A stretch of 64,000 nucleotides of DNA from Ulota crispa (lineage: Eukaryota > Streptophyta > Bryopsida > Orthotrichales > Orthotrichaceae): positions 18,022,358-18,086,357 of the forward strand of contig OY987244.1 in NCBI GenBank assembly GCA_963920765.1, written 5' to 3'. This document shows, piece after piece, positions 22,591 to 35,927 of this stretch (position 1 is its first letter; every line of letters begins with the position of its first letter). The notes under the pieces are model-generated. The model made no database searches and was not told where the DNA came from. It was given only the letters and a program-made list of their open reading frames with translations. The position numbers and the translations under genes are program-made.

Positions 22591-23776
22591 GGGAACAGAA
22601 TAAAAATAAAAATACATGTACTGTCTTTTGTGTTTGCACATTTGTGCAGAGCTGTTGTTGTTAGCACCATTCGAATATTGTGCAAATTTACTGTTATATT
22701 GAGACCGACTGGGAAGTTTCATCCATCCGTTTTTTTGCCTCACTTCGGATGTAATTTGCAATGGCCTATTTGCTTTTGTAATCAAAATTGCGAAATACGA
22801 TAATCAAGCTTTGTAGTGAAAATTTGGTGAGGTTGTCTTCTTGTAGAGTTGACAAGGTGATCTCAAAGTCACCTTGGTATTGAGTTGTTGCATTGGCATG
22901 GACTTGGACATCAAATGAAATTGTGCATCATGTGCTTGGTTGTCTCAAGGGAATGAGGTGTCACGGAGTCCTGAGAGAAACATGGTATTAAAACGATACA
23001 AAGTGTACATAGCGACTGGGATATGTGGGTTGTGACCTATGGTGAAGTAAGGGTATAAGCAACCTTGCATGCTATAAACAAGGTTGGAATAGTGATTTGG
23101 AAGCTTGATCTCAAATTTTTTGGTTTGATCTCAAATTTTTTGGTTTGATCTCAAATTCTTCCCCATTATGATTTCAACTTCAAAATTGTTTGATCTGGTC
23201 AAGCTAGAAAACAAAATTGAAACAAGAGGGTTTCTTTGTAAAGCAAATCCTCTCCTTGCTTTTCAAAGTGTGGGTTTCTTATAAATATCGAATCACATTT
23301 CAAGTTATTTTTATTTTTTTCCAAATGCTGCTATGAGAAATCAAAGTAATTTTGGATCTTGTCAGTACAAGTAAAGAAAGAGGATCTTTTTGTTATAAAA
23401 TGGGAATGTGTTTGTAACTAAATATTAGCATGATGTGGCAGTGATGATGCTCCCTTGAAAAGTCATGTAGTAACTTAAACCCTCAAGAATGATACTCCAA
23501 ACTCAAAACCACAAACACTTCATCTTTCACGTGACACTAATCAAGCTTCACAAATAGGAGTGTCAAGCTACGCAACATTTTCTGAATAGAATTATGAAAA
23601 CAAAGTTTATCAAGCGCACTATCTAATTTACTAGAAAAAAATATGAAAATTCTTGTAAACAGTTACTTTAATATAGTTCAAAGCTGAAAGGTATTAACTA
23701 CGTCCCTAAAGATAAATCATCATGGAAATGTGGTTTTCACTGTAAGCTTACTGGTATGCAACACGACGAGTATTTA
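22591..23776. other. Intergenic DNA with a small tandem triplication
   Basis: A 22-bp unit (TTTGATCTCAAATTTTTTGG) is repeated nearly three times at about 23105-23160. No gene seen. Confidence 0.6.
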
Positions 23777-24940
23777 TTAACCCTTCAGAAACCACGCAGC
23801 CATATTTTGGTTGCGGAGAGTAGTTTATGGCAAACAAAACAGGCAAACAAAATAAAATTGCTCAATAATTTGAAATTTGGTCTTGAAGATGTATCCAATT
23901 ATAAACACAACAATGGAATTGGGTATGTGGTTGACAAATAGTGATATTTATATAGTATGACCTCAAAATACACATACATTGGTTCCAGATTAATTAGAGC
24001 GTCAATACAACACATCAGATATCCAAAAAATACTCTCATGTTGTTTCTCTCTAGAGTAGTAATATAATTGTAATAATTGAAAATTTGTTGAAATGGTGTT
24101 ATCATTTCATTTTTAGAAATATTTATCCAATATTTATTACCAATTCTTAATTGTTTTCATCAATGATATTTTTCATGGTATTTATCAAATTTCTTCTAGA
24201 AATATCTTACGGTGACAAATGAAATGAGATTTTTGACAATTTTTCTACACTTAGCTACATCTTGTAATCGCTAGCTTTATTCATTTTTTGTGAAATTAGT
24301 CTTATTGAAAAAGTGGAAAACCAGCATTCTAAAAATACAAGGCTCTTCTCAAGTACGACTTACAGGAAGCATTAAATTCCAAAATCACATAAGCATGAAA
24401 AACTAGAGATTCTCCACCCAGGGCTCACCCAATCATTATAATATTTACCCTCCAATTGTACATTTGGTTGAAATAGATATTTTATAATAAACAAGGTGTT
24501 CTTCCTATCCATATAGTTTGATTATTTACGTTAGGTCTATACTTGATTCAAGGGAAAATTTGGTGGACACCCTCGAAGTTTGGGTATTTGTAAAAATTCC
24601 ATTGGTTTTCAGAAATTGCACCAATACCCTTGGATCATAATTTTCAAGCATTTGTTTTGTTATGCACACCACTTCCTTCTTCCTTTGTATGCATGTTGCT
24701 TCTTTCTTGTATTTGCTTGAGCACAAATGAAGAAGGGAGTGGTGTGCATACCAAAACAAATGTTTGAAAATTATGGTCCAAGGTTATTGGTGCAATTTCT
24801 GAAAACCAAAGGCATTTGTACAAATATCCCAAACTTCAACGGAATCCATCAAACTGTCCCTTGATTTAGCAACACACCTTAGTTTACCACCCATATTCTA
24901 AAGGATTTTGAAGAAATGTGTGTGGTCTTTAAAGGGTTAA
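23777..24940. mobile_element. piggyBac-like element carrying a foldback inside
   Basis: Bounded by TTAA at 23777-23780 and 24937-24940. The ends are CCCTTCAGAAACCACGCA and, from the right, CCCTTTAAAGACCACACA. The foldback at 24549-24863 lies inside it, so either it inserted later or it is part of this copy. The 1164-bp length would fit a smaller element enlarged by that insertion. Confidence 0.7.
24549..24863. mobile_element. Foldback element, copy 2
   Basis: A palindrome with ends CAAGGGA...TCCCTTG and arms containing GAAGTTTGGGTATTTGTA and TTGCACCAATACCCTTGG with their complements. The same family is at 18345-18655 and 61306-61940. Sequence TTGATT occurs at both borders but is too short to call a target duplication safely. 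Confidence 0.65.
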
Positions 24941-26705
24941 TGGAAATATTTTCCAAATCAGTTTCTGTAATCTGTAGATAACTTGTTATTTTACACGTTC
25001 TTCATGATCATTTTAATTTAACAAATCCCTACAATCTTTCACTTGTGTAGGCTGGTAATTTATTAAAACTATTTTTTCTAAATGTGCTTCGTGACATCAT
25101 TTGATTGGCCAATACTTGAAAAGATGAAAATCCATTTTGGTATGGGTATAGTGCCCAATCTGCTATTTCATATACAAAGATAACATTTTTTTAAAATATT
25201 TTTAAAGCATCCATTTGTGATGGAAGAAAAACAGCACATAAAAATTAAACGTATTGTTGAAGTTCTTCTAAGTATTCACACGCCTCAGTTTTATATATCA
25301 TATATACAAGGCACGATTACATTTAGGTTTCTAAATACATTAAACTACTAAATCTAGGATCAGATTTTTATCAAACTAGTAGGAAATGGGTCCTAATCAA
25401 ATATATTAGTAATCAATATGAAAATGTCCTAATCATCACTGCTATGTTGAAAATGTCCTAATCAAGATGTCTAATCAACACAATATAGTTGATTAGAGTC
25501 ATGTTTTCTTGTAGTGTTGTTATTTAGATTGATTACAAGAATTACCTAAAGTTGATCTTTTAATTATCAAGAGTGCAATTTTTGAAGTTCAAATGAAATC
25601 AAAAACACTTTATGTACAATACCTTCCCATAAATTTTTGTCACTTTCCTTGGTGGTTAAAAAATGAATATTTCTTTGAGAAAATCAAAATTTGTTGTTTG
25701 ATTCCTACATTGTGACTAAGTTTGTACCTTTAAAGAAGATGTTTTGTTTCCTTGGTGAAAATATAGTTAATAAATAATAAAATCTATTTTACAAAATTCG
25801 GGCATATCAAAGGTCTCATTGAAATCTTTGTAGCACAAATTTTTGTTACTTAAGGGGATTCTTTTTAGCATAAAAGATGTGCATATGAATGTTTCCTACA
25901 TATTCATGCAATCATATCTCAAAAATTCCTCACTAATATTTTTCAATCAATTATCATGTAAAACTGCAAATTTAATACAAAATAATGTTCCAAAAATAGG
26001 GTTTTGGTTTTGAGGAGTTAAAATTTGGTATGCTTGATTGGGATTGCATAAGAATCCAACATCTAAGGTTCAAATCAACAAAATACTAATTATACTTCTT
26101 GCAATGCAAAGTTCTTTGAACTACACATGAAAGTGATGAAAATTTATGGTAAGTAACTGTACACATACTAGTTTGTCACCCTATTTAGCAAAATTAACTA
26201 AAATATGGTGATTACATTTAGTTTAGATTAAGATTTCTATTAAAAAAATCTCATTTAGCAATCATTTAGTATGGGTTAAGATTTATACAAAAAAACATCC
26301 ATTTAGCATAGATCAACATTTGCATTAAAAAAACCCCATTTAGCATAAGTTAATACTTATAATTAAATAATCCATTTATGACTTTTTCTCTTTTGCTTTT
26401 GTCCAAATTTCACATTGGTTAAACTTGTACTCTATTCCAAGTTTAAGTGGACATTGAACTAAAAATGGACTTTTGTCTCCCTTGCCATCAGTTGCCATGG
26501 ATAATCTTTGTTGAATTACTTAATGGTCAAGTTGTGCACACACCATTTTTATATAATGTAGATACTTGTTTTTATCATTCATTCAAACATAATTTGGTTT
26601 TAATTTAACTAATAGCAATATGCATGGTATGGATTTCTAAATCACTCATTAATACATATTTCTATCATAGAAAAAATCCGTATGATTCACATCAGAAACA
26701 AAGTG
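24941..26705. other. AT-rich intergenic DNA, no gene seen
   Basis: No coding signal. Around 26220-26350 a loosely periodic CATTTAG-rich stretch repeats about every 60 bp (ATTTAGTTTAGATTAAGATT-like). Confidence 0.4.
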
Positions 26706-27410
26706 AAGGACCAATTGTCCCTTTGGGGGACAAATGGGATTTTGGGCATGTACTTATAGCTAAACTACTTTGTATGGTTTTTTGAAATTTTTATGGGAGA
26801 TGGGGAATTCAAAGATATGCATGGGCATTTAATTTTTTCTTCATTTTGACATTTATTGAGGAAGTTAAAATTGAATTTATGGAAAAAGGTCAAGATTGGG
26901 CAGCCCAAAAAATTGTTTAAAAATTGTGTTAAACAAATATACAAAATAGGTTCTTTAGACTTATACATAGGTGGGGAGCTTTGAGTCATTCAATTTTCAT
27001 TGCTGAGGTGAAAGTTATGAGAAGTTTTTGTTTGCGGGTTGGTATGGTTTCTCACAAAATCACACCTACCCGCAAACAAAAACTTCTTATAACTTTCATC
27101 TCATTAATGAAAATTGAATAATCAAAAGCTCCCCACCTATATATAAGTCTAAAGAATCTATTTTATATTTTTATAATAATTTAAATGCAATTTTTAAAGA
27201 ATTTTTTGGGCTGCCCAATCTTGACCTTTTTCCATAAATTCAATTTTAACTTCCTCAATAAATGTCAAAATGAAGAAAAAATTAAATGCCCATGCAGATC
27301 TTTGAATTCCCCCTCTCCCATAAAAATTTCAAAAATTCATACAAAGTAGTTTAGCTGTAAGTACATGCCCAAAATCCCATTTGTCCCCTAAGAGGACAGT
27401 TGGTCCTTTA
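26706..27410. mobile_element. Long foldback element with arms of about 340 bp
   Basis: The left arm (about 26706-27042) and right arm (about 27066-27408) are inverted copies over their whole length, with a loop of about 24 bp between GTTTGCGGGT and ACCCGCAAAC. The right end, read inwards, is TTATCCCCTAAAGGACCAA, close to the TTAA-CCCCTAAAGGACC ends elsewhere in the window, so it is probably a foldback member of the piggyBac-like group. A single-arm relative lies at about 53498-53850. Confidence 0.75.
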
Positions 27411-29940
27411 GGGGATAATAACCAATATTTAGTTCATGATGAATCTTAAAAGAATTTGTCAATGATTTGTTTCGAATTCTGCTGATAAGTATCAATAATT
27501 GCAATAATAAAAAACATTACATGAATACAAAACATGAATCATAGCACATTTTTGATTCAAAAGATACCAATTAATTGTTTTTCTAAGTGGCGCTTTAACT
27601 TAATGTACATTTTTGAAAGTTTGTGCAAATTTAAGCGATTTATAGTTTACATTTTCTCATTTATAAAAGGACACAATTTGAGTTGTAAGACAATTGCGCT
27701 TAAATAATCACTTCTATTGGGCTTATAATATGGCAACAAACGGGCAATTCAATTTTAAACAAGACGATGATTTAAATTGAGATGTTGTAAAAAAGGTAAT
27801 AGCTAATATGACTACTTTTCAATTAAATTTTTTTTGAAACTTACATAAATGAGGCTAAGACTTCATTTGTCAATGTATCAAATGAATCATTGTCTTCCAC
27901 TATTGCATTTGTTTAGTTTCAAATTTCAAGTAATACAATTTTTTTAGAAATCTAAACCTTGTTTGGCACCTACTATCATCTTGTGTGTGTGTTTTTTTTA
28001 GGAAACTTGAAAGGAAGTGCAGAAAAGCATGATGAGAAAGAGTTGCCAAGGGTGTACCCTGTACCCTCAAAAAAGGGTGTTAGTTCATTAATTTAGCCCT
28101 TGCCAACTCTAAACCAAACTCAACTTTGCGTTTTTGTAATAGCTTGGATAATGTTCAATATCTAAAATTGGAATAAAGATGGCTTTCAAAAAATCAAATT
28201 TTTTAATTTCTTATTGCATAATAGAATAGACAAAAAGTTATTGATACTTTTAAGATAGCTCTAATGAATGTTTTTAGTGATGGTTGAAAAGAATTTGATA
28301 AACTAAAGTTTACTTTTAAAACTGTTGCAAATTATTATGAGTCCTTGGATTTGAAACCAAGAAGTAACATGTAGTTATACTATTAGGTTTGAGCTAGATT
28401 TGTTTTACATTTTTACTCATTACAAGCTTGTTGCTTTCTAAACCATTTTTTAATTCAAAAATAATTAATCAAATGTAAATTAGAGTTAGGTTCACTCACT
28501 AGATTGAAATTTTCAGCTCTTTATTCATCCAAAAAATTAATCATATTTTGCATTATTTTTTGCTCATACAATCATATTCTGATTTGTATTTTTCACATGT
28601 TAAAAATTATACATTAGATCATTAAACAATTTTAAATACTTTAAAGTTGCACCTTGGTTTTCTAGTTTGGTACTTTGTATACCAAAGATTACCAATACAA
28701 TTTGGATGTGCAACAAATATTACAACTAGTACCAATGTGCCAAATAGTCAAGATATTTATAAATATTATCTTGAATAAAGTCAATTTGAACGACTGTTTT
28801 TGTAATAACCAGATTTGATATTTTTAAGTGATACATGATTTTATTCTTCATTATATAAAAATTGACTATGGATGAATTTGGATACATTTGTTGTGCAAAT
28901 GATGTGTCATGGAGAAAACACTCTTCTTTAGATAATTTTTTCTAAAGTTGAATATCGTGTGATTTATACAAATTAGTAAAATTTAAATATTTGCAAAATA
29001 CCACTTGACAAAGGCACTAAAGTGAAAATTTAAAGGAATTTAATTCTTATAAGGGATGAAAACAATTTTATAACAAGATGTGTTGACCTTGTAAAAAATT
29101 GCAAGCACAAAAGAAAGAAATGATTCAAACGATTTTGCTCAATTAAAAACAAAGTTAAAAGCATTTGAAGATTTATTTGGAATCACTAGATTGGCAGCCT
29201 TAATGGGACACATGCTCAATCAAGCCAACAAATTTTTGTTTAATTTTTAGTGGTGTAGACATAGATTATTGATAATCATCTTTTAGATATACAACTTGAT
29301 GTGTGTTATTCTCTTGAGGACCAAGGGTAGATTGGGAATATTGTGTTAAAATGCAAACCTTGATGGCAATATCCCAAGCATAAGTATTTTATACCAAAAA
29401 CTTAAACAGTTTTTTAATAAATAGTTTAAAAAAAAAAATCTTCATGTTTTCACTAAGTACAAAGGTTTTGAAATTTGTCATGATATAATCTTTATATACC
29501 CATTTGTCCAAGATACCTTGTTTACTACTTCTAAAAGGATGATGTAGCACACTTTAAGATTGGTTAAGCTATGAGAGATCAAATTGTATTGGCAAAACTT
29601 GTGTGTGTTGATTTTGTATGTTTTTTCAAACACACACAAGTCAACTGCAAATAAATTTGTGTGAAGTCCAAGAATGTTGTTGGAATGTTATTTGCAAAAC
29701 TCAATTAATACATATTGCAAATTACACTCTAATTTCAACATTCAAGTTTTGGACAATTTTGGTGTCCAAATAGTGTACTTATATTGAATGCTTATAAAAA
29801 AAAACCTATCTTACATTGAATTTTCTTTCCCAAGTAGATGTTTGAAAAGAAAAGGTGGAGAACTAGAATTTTGAGAGCCCTTCAAAAATAGGTGTAATAT
29901 CTTGAAGTGTGAAATTTGAAGTGCAAACGCTGGAGATACT
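27411..29940. other. AT-rich intergenic DNA, no gene seen
   Basis: No open frame of note, no clear inverted-repeat pair and no splice-linked exons were found. A small hairpin built on CACACACAAG/CTTGTGTGTG lies near 29600-29640. Confidence 0.45.
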
Positions 29941-30375
29941 GTTAGAAAATGCACCTGAATCCCGCCACCTTAATATCTGCAGGGTGGCTCTGGAATCTGG
30001 ATTGGTATAATTCCAGGTCCAGCCACTTCAGGCAGATGAACGTACGTTGGTGGGACGAGACGATGAACAAAGATTCATTCATCCAAACAGAACTATCCCT
30101 GCTGCGGTCGTCTCTGGAAAACCAGAGAGAAGCCTTCGAGAAATTAGGGTTTGCCCGCTCTCACTTTTTCTCCTTCCCGAGCTTTGTCAGTTTCTGAATT
30201 GGTTTGTCTAGATCTCGTTCCGGGGGGTCAAGCTCCGTGGATTCCCTCTGAAGATGCGAGAGTGACATTCTGGAGCTCAAGTGCGTCGAATTTCTGATAA
30301 AATCGATGTCTGAAAGCGGTGAAATCATCCCTTGGACGTGGTAGAGTAGAGTGGCTGGTGGTGTGAGCTAGAATG

Positions 30376-30813
30376 CTACGAACTTGTGATGAGTTGCATG
30401 TGTGATTCGCACGACACATAAACAGAAGTTCCATTCATTGGCAGGAGTCCGACTTGAGGTATGGGTTGCCAGAATTTGTTGTTGCTCCTCCTCCTCCTCT
30501 TCTTCTTGCTTCCGTTCTTGATCATAGTTTGCGATGATGATGATGTTGCTCCTGCTGAAGTCGATAGGACCGGGCGGGGGTAAAATTCAGTTTTAATTTA
30601 ACGTCTGCTGTAAATGAAGAACAAATTTTCTTTATATCTGCTTTGGTGAGGGGGAATTGGAGAGGAAAAGGAGAGAGCTAGGGTTTCGGCGGAGTCCGAG
30701 GGAGGGGGGGCGACTGACTGCTCTATGTAGTATTGCTGACCTGGAGTATGAGCAGGGGGTGGAATTGGCGCTTGCCAGTACTCAATCTTCACATCCATGG
30801 TACTGCTCTGCAT
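30376..30813 (-). CDS. Possible two-exon small basic protein, divergent from the SURP/G-patch gene
   Basis: This is a low-confidence model. Exon 1 is 30813-30741 and exon 2 30554-30376, joined at CCAG|gtcagc ... cttcag|CAGG with the frame preserved, for 83 residues. The product has a proline-rich start, a serine stretch and a lysine/arginine cluster (KKKRRRR, nuclear-localisation-like), then FWQPIPQVGLLP. I do not recognise it. The location, head to head with the gene at 31170 in GC-rich DNA, fits a bidirectional promoter. A non-coding transcript or a chance reading is equally possible. Confidence 0.25.
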
Positions 30814-31169
30814 CGACGACGTGTATCAAAGACGGCGTTCTTTGAAAGGATCAATGCCAGAATATTCTCTTCGCTTGATCCGTTTTTCTTAAGGTTTTCT
30901 TAATTTCTACGGTTAGTCTCCCTTAATGCGTCTTTGGTCCAACGTAGATCTGAGCTAAGGAATGATCACTCGGACATTGTCGGATAATTACAAGTTCATG
31001 GTCGGAGCTTCTGAGTTTATGTCTGGTCAAGGCTAGGTTTCCAACTGATTCTTCTTGTAGTCGACCACATTATGGTTTGGTGGTAATTTGGGAGCTTATT
31101 GAGCTGATAAGAAGGTGAAATTTGAGATACTAAGAGTGCTGAAGTAAGAGAGGAAGATAGACATAGAGG
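30814..31169 (+). promoter_or_regulatory. Promoter and 5' leader of the SURP/G-patch gene
   Basis: Moderate-GC region immediately before the ATG. A telo-box-like AGGGTTT motif, common near starts of plant housekeeping genes, lies a little upstream at 30681-30690 (CTAGGGTTTCGG). The ATG context (GAGGATGGCT) is typical of plants. No clear TATA box. Confidence 0.4.
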
Positions 31170-34100
31170 ATGGCTAGTCCCTTCCCCAATGATGGTTCGT
31201 TTCTGGAAAGGTTCAAACAGCAAAAGCAGAATGCTCCCTCTGAGCCTACTAGAACGAGTCCAGTCGTTTCCGTGACCGTCAAATCAAGCTCCAATAGTAA
31301 AGGTGGAGCTTCTTCACCTCCCGTTTCTAAAGGATCTCTACCCAACGGAAAGTTAGCTTTTAGTCTGAAGCAGAAGTCGAAGTTGGCGGTGACTCCAATT
31401 AAGCTTGGAGAAGATGAAGACGACGAAGATGATGCTGATGCTCATAGGCAAGCTAAGAGGTCCAGAACCGAAACTGCCCCGAGAAGCGTAACACCCGAGC
31501 CCAAGGATTCTGGTACGGTGTCTTCTTGTTTGCTGTTGTCTTGATCTGTTTCGGGCTTTAGAGTTCTATTTGTTTGGGTGAAGTTTGATGTGAGTAGTCA
31601 AATTGATAATCGCCGTTTGTATAAGTAGATTACCTCAAGGAACGTGTGGATGCTCTAACCTTTTTTCGGCTCTGGAGTAACAGTTCCACCTCCTCCTTCT
31701 GATGGAGAGGTGAAGAAGGTGGCTGATAAACTAGCTCTTTTTGTCGCAAAGAATGGACGTCAATTTGAGGATGTTACACGCCAGAAAAACCCTGGCAACA
31801 CTCCTTTCAGGTTTTTGCTCCGTGTATTACACTTTCAATCTTTGGGTGTGATTCTTCTATTATAATTGGTGGTATATGCGGAGCTCCTGCTTTTTGTAGC
31901 TTCTGGATGGCTCTGTATGAATCTAGCTCAGGGATCGCTTTCGCAATGCGTTGGTGACCAATGCATATTAACTTGTGAGTGTGTGCAGCTTTCTCTTTGA
32001 TGCTGAATGTGCTGAGTACAAGTATTATCAGTATCGGGTTGCTCAAGAGGAGGCAATCTTTACACCTGAAGCTGCTGCATCGCAACCAGTGCATACAGGT
32101 TTGGACTTATTACATGTTTTCTGTAGTAGGCGAACCTAGTTGTTGATGTTTGAATGCAAGAGTTAGTTTGCTTTCTTGGTCGTTGGTTTTGTATCCGTAG
32201 TTTCGTTTAAGGCTGTGATGATTTGAATTCTTGTAGGGACTGTCACCCCCAATCAAGGCAACTCTCACAGACATTCAGGTGGAGGGCATCAGCAGAGGTA
32301 TCAGACACCAGCCTCGGCACTGTACAGTGGCGGCAGTGATCATCGTAGACCATCTTTTTCGTCGGGGTCTTCACGTGAACCGGCGCCAGGTAAACAGCTG
32401 TCAATTTGATCTGAAGTAGTTTTTTTTGCTGCGTTGTTGCATGGAAGATACATAGTATTTTCAAATCACAGGTGGTGTATTAAGTGATGTGTGCGTTTGG
32501 AAGTTTCTATCTGGATGTTACAACTTCTCTTGCTTTAATCTCCACAAATGAGACTTTCTGAATTGATTCTTTGGATCCTCATTATATCCACCTGTTTTCT
32601 TCTATTTGGAATCTGTATTATATATGATGTTGTTTTTTTGCAATTGCCCCACTACAGACCGGTACAGTCAGCAATCGCACGCAAACGATTCAGTGGCTAT
32701 GATGGACTTTTACATGAAAAAGGCCGCGCAGGAAGCACTTCGTAGACCTCCGAAGCAGTCAAAAGATGAAATGCCTCCTCCTCCTGGTCTCCATCCACCG
32801 CAACCAGGTAAGCAGGCCCTTTGGAGGTTGATTCAAATAAGAAAATCCCGTAATACTGATTGAATATCCTTTGTCTTATTGTGTCTTGAGAATGTCTGTA
32901 TGGTAAAGGATTTTAAGCAGTCTAAATATGACCCTGACGGTGAAAGTTGACGGCTTGATGCAGCGAGCCAAACGTCTAGTTATCCAGACACTTGGCAACC
33001 TGAAGAACCAGCAGTACCAGGTAAATTGCAGTTCTTTTCCTTGTGAATGATACTGCTTATAATATTGTTGACGCTATTTAGCATTGCAATACTGACCACA
33101 TCAAAATCTCTGAAGACATTGCTATTGTCCTGGAAGACGATCTTGGAAAGTTTGAGGTGGTGAAGAAAAATGAGTCCTTGTTTGGGCAAACAAAAAGAGA
33201 AGGGAAACTTTTGTCACAATTATACTTAGTTCTGTTGGGATTTTCATCTTATTCCAATCATGTGTGTGGCATTCAGAAGCTGCACGTTCTCCTTACGTAA
33301 CCCCTAGCGTAGGGGTGGTCGAGGATGGTGCTGCAGGTTCGTTTCCTGACAACTGTATTAATATATCCATAGAAGCGTAAACATCGTAGTCGATCTGAGG
33401 GAACATTTAGGAAAGTGACCCCTCAAGGTTGTGAACTTGTTATATTTAAACAAGTAGTATGCTGTGGAATGGCGTTTTAGCACTACATTTCTGAAAACAG
33501 TCAGAAATTCTTGCAGTTCTTCGTGGGGATTATTGCTTCAGTAATTCTTCATTACTGCTATAGCACACGCTTTTTTATTATTGTAAAAACAGAGAGTATA
33601 TATCGGTTTGGAGAGCTTACAAATAGTAGACTGGAGGGTTTACCTGTGCATGGTTTTATGTGCAGGGAAAAAAGGACATCACATGGGAGATTACATTCCT
33701 CCTGAGGAGCTGGAGAAGTTTTTGGCGAAGTGCAATGATGCTAAGGCCGCAAAAGCAGCAAAAGCTACAGCTGATCGTGCTAAAATTCAAGCTGACAATG
33801 TTGGGCATCGGTTGCTCTCTAAGATGGGTTGGAAAGAAGGTACGTTTGGTTGAGAAGTCTTCCGCTTTGGTGAGTGTTGATACAGTTTATATCAAGTACT
33901 TTTTTTATTAACACCGTTCTTTGAAAACACATCCTTTTGTATGTATCGTGGTGATTGGATGAAGTTACTCATTCTCGCACTCAACTTTGCTTTGCAGGAG
34001 AGGGTTTGGGAAGTGGAAGGAGTGGGATTGCCAATCCAGTTCAAGCTGGAAATGTGAAAGTTAACAATTTAGGAGTTGGCGCTGAGGTACCTGGTGAAGT

Positions 34101-34410
34101 GACGGCAGATGATGACATTTATGAACAGTACAAGAAACGTATGATGCTTGGCTACAAGTTCCGACCTAATCCTCTGGTAAGCTTCGGTACTTTGCAATAC
34201 TCGTAGAGCTTCGAGAGCATATTGTATCTGGTATATGGAACTTGTATTTATTGTCATTGGGCTCCTTACTCATTTCAGTCTCCAGGATATTGCATGTTAG
34301 AATGTATGGCAGGTTTGATCTTGTGCGTGTAGCACGCAGTCTGACTCAGGGACATGTTTGCCGGATTGTTGATCCCATTGCAGAATAATCCTCGCAAAGC
34401 CTATTATTAG
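31170..34410 (+). CDS. SUGP1: SURP and G-patch domain splicing factor (SUGP1-like)
   Basis: Ten exons: 31170-31512, 31684-31810, 31989-32098, 32237-32389, 32658-32807, 32964-33020, 33277-33336, 33666-33839, 33998-34176 and 34384-34410. All introns are GT-AG and the frame is kept, giving 459 residues. The N-terminus (MASPFPNDGSFLERFKQQ) is followed by a serine-rich, acidic linker. A SURP (SWAP) module at about 120-178 contains VADKLALFVAKNG, FEDV and FLFD...YKYYQYR. A proline/glutamine-rich middle includes FYMKKAAQEALRRPP. A G-patch at about 377-425 has VGHRLLSKMGWKEGEGLG. The last 9-nt-phase exon supplies the NNPRKAYY tail. In animals SUGP1 helps the U2 snRNP/SF3B1 complex recognise branch points through a helicase contacted by the G-patch; I infer a similar nuclear role. 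Plants have a SURP plus G-patch protein of this layout. Confidence 0.93.
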
Positions 34411-35487
34411 GATGTAAGCGCTTCGGAAGATGCAATCTTAATGATGGGCTGCAGAGCGACCACTTCCAAAGATTGGTGCTTGAAGCTCGGATGGCTTTTC
34501 ATGACTTTGGCTGGTTATTAGCCTCGTTAAATAGGCAGCCTCGTCGCTCTATCAAGATGAACCTGGACTGATAATGTTGTATTGGATTGACCCTAGTCTA
34601 ATGTTTGTGTTCTTAGTCTAGTGCCTGAATCGTGGGAACCGTTCACTACGCCTGTCGTTGCAGGAAGTACTCTCTATGTGTTGTGTCACTTTGGGATGCT
34701 TATGTTTCCTGATCTGTAAAACAGTATGCATACTGGATAAAGAGCCGTATTTCATCGAATTTAGGTGACTGTTTAAAAGATGTGCCAGTCGTTTTCGCTT
34801 ACCTTGGTAACATTGATCTTCAGTTGTAGCAGATTGCAGAGTGAGGACTTGAGCTGTGTGCGTAACATGAAGAAAGCTATAAAGTGCAGTCTTCTGACTT
34901 TAAACATATCAGTGCACATTACATGCTCTGTACTCTGGCTATCATTGTACCAAAACTTTTGCAATAAACTTTATGAAAATGTTATCATTGAATGCCATCT
35001 GTTCTGAGTGTTTCTTTTTTCTTTTTCTAGGACTAGGTTGGAAACTGGTAATGATGATGGCAATCTTCACCTTGAAATGGTGAAGTGATTTTGGCCATTG
35101 GTTAACGAGAAGATTGGTCATGTAAAAGGGGGCCTACACAACTGCAAAATATCTTTGAAAGTACGGTTAGATTTCTATTGAGGGCTCCATGTGCAACTGG
35201 TAAGTACACATGTAGAGTGGCTATCTTTTGAAATGAACTGTGGTAAGTGGTTGATTTTGTAACTCCGAACCTTTATCGCCACTTGTTGCAATCACTTCTG
35301 AAGTCTATTTGAGCTATGGCATCAAATTTTGACAACAGGGTCATAAATCAATTACGTACATGGTATAATAAATACAAGAAGTACTCAGAGTGTTGAACTC
35401 GTTGGACTCATTGAATGACTCACCTACTGTCATGCCTTTGGTGAATACATCACTTTGTTGAGGTTACTCATGTACAGTTTTAGCCTC
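34411..35487 (+). other. 3' UTR of the SURP/G-patch gene and following DNA
   Basis: The first few hundred bases keep the composition of the gene and are probably its 3' untranslated region. An AATAAA at 34963-34968 is a candidate poly(A) signal. No further gene seen. Confidence 0.4.
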
Positions 35488-35927
35488 TTAGAGCATCTCC
35501 ACCAGTTGGCTTTGGCCTGTGATTTATTGTAGCCTGAGGGTCATTTTTTATTTTAGAGTGGTAAATTTTTGCCCAGCCATGCCAAAGATAGCATGCTTGA
35601 ATTGTGGCTCTGACACTTTTATTTATTGCCTTGATGGTTGGTGAGGCCTCAATTTATTTGCCATCAGTTCTCTAAAGTCTAAACTGTTAACTTGCCCATG
35701 GTATTGTGGCAAAGATGCCTAGAGCATCCCATGTGGCAAAGATGCTTGGAGCATCCAAAAATTACAGTTATTTTTGGGATAGTTTTTAATTCCAAACCTT
35801 GTAGGGTGTCTTCTTAAACTCAGTCTAGTGGACACGGGAATTATATAACGAGCCGATTCTCCATGAAGGGGCCGGGTTGAGCCATATGGCGTGTTATTCC
35901 ACTGGCCAATTAGTGCAGATGCTCTTA
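35488..35927. mobile_element. Harbinger/Tourist-like element, first of a pair
   Basis: TTA at 35488-35490, then GAGCATCTCCACCAG; it ends GTGCAGATGCTC-TTA (35925-35927). The right TTA is also the left TTA of the next element. Partial copies of the end motif (GAGCATCC) occur inside around 35722 and 35750. Confidence 0.65.
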
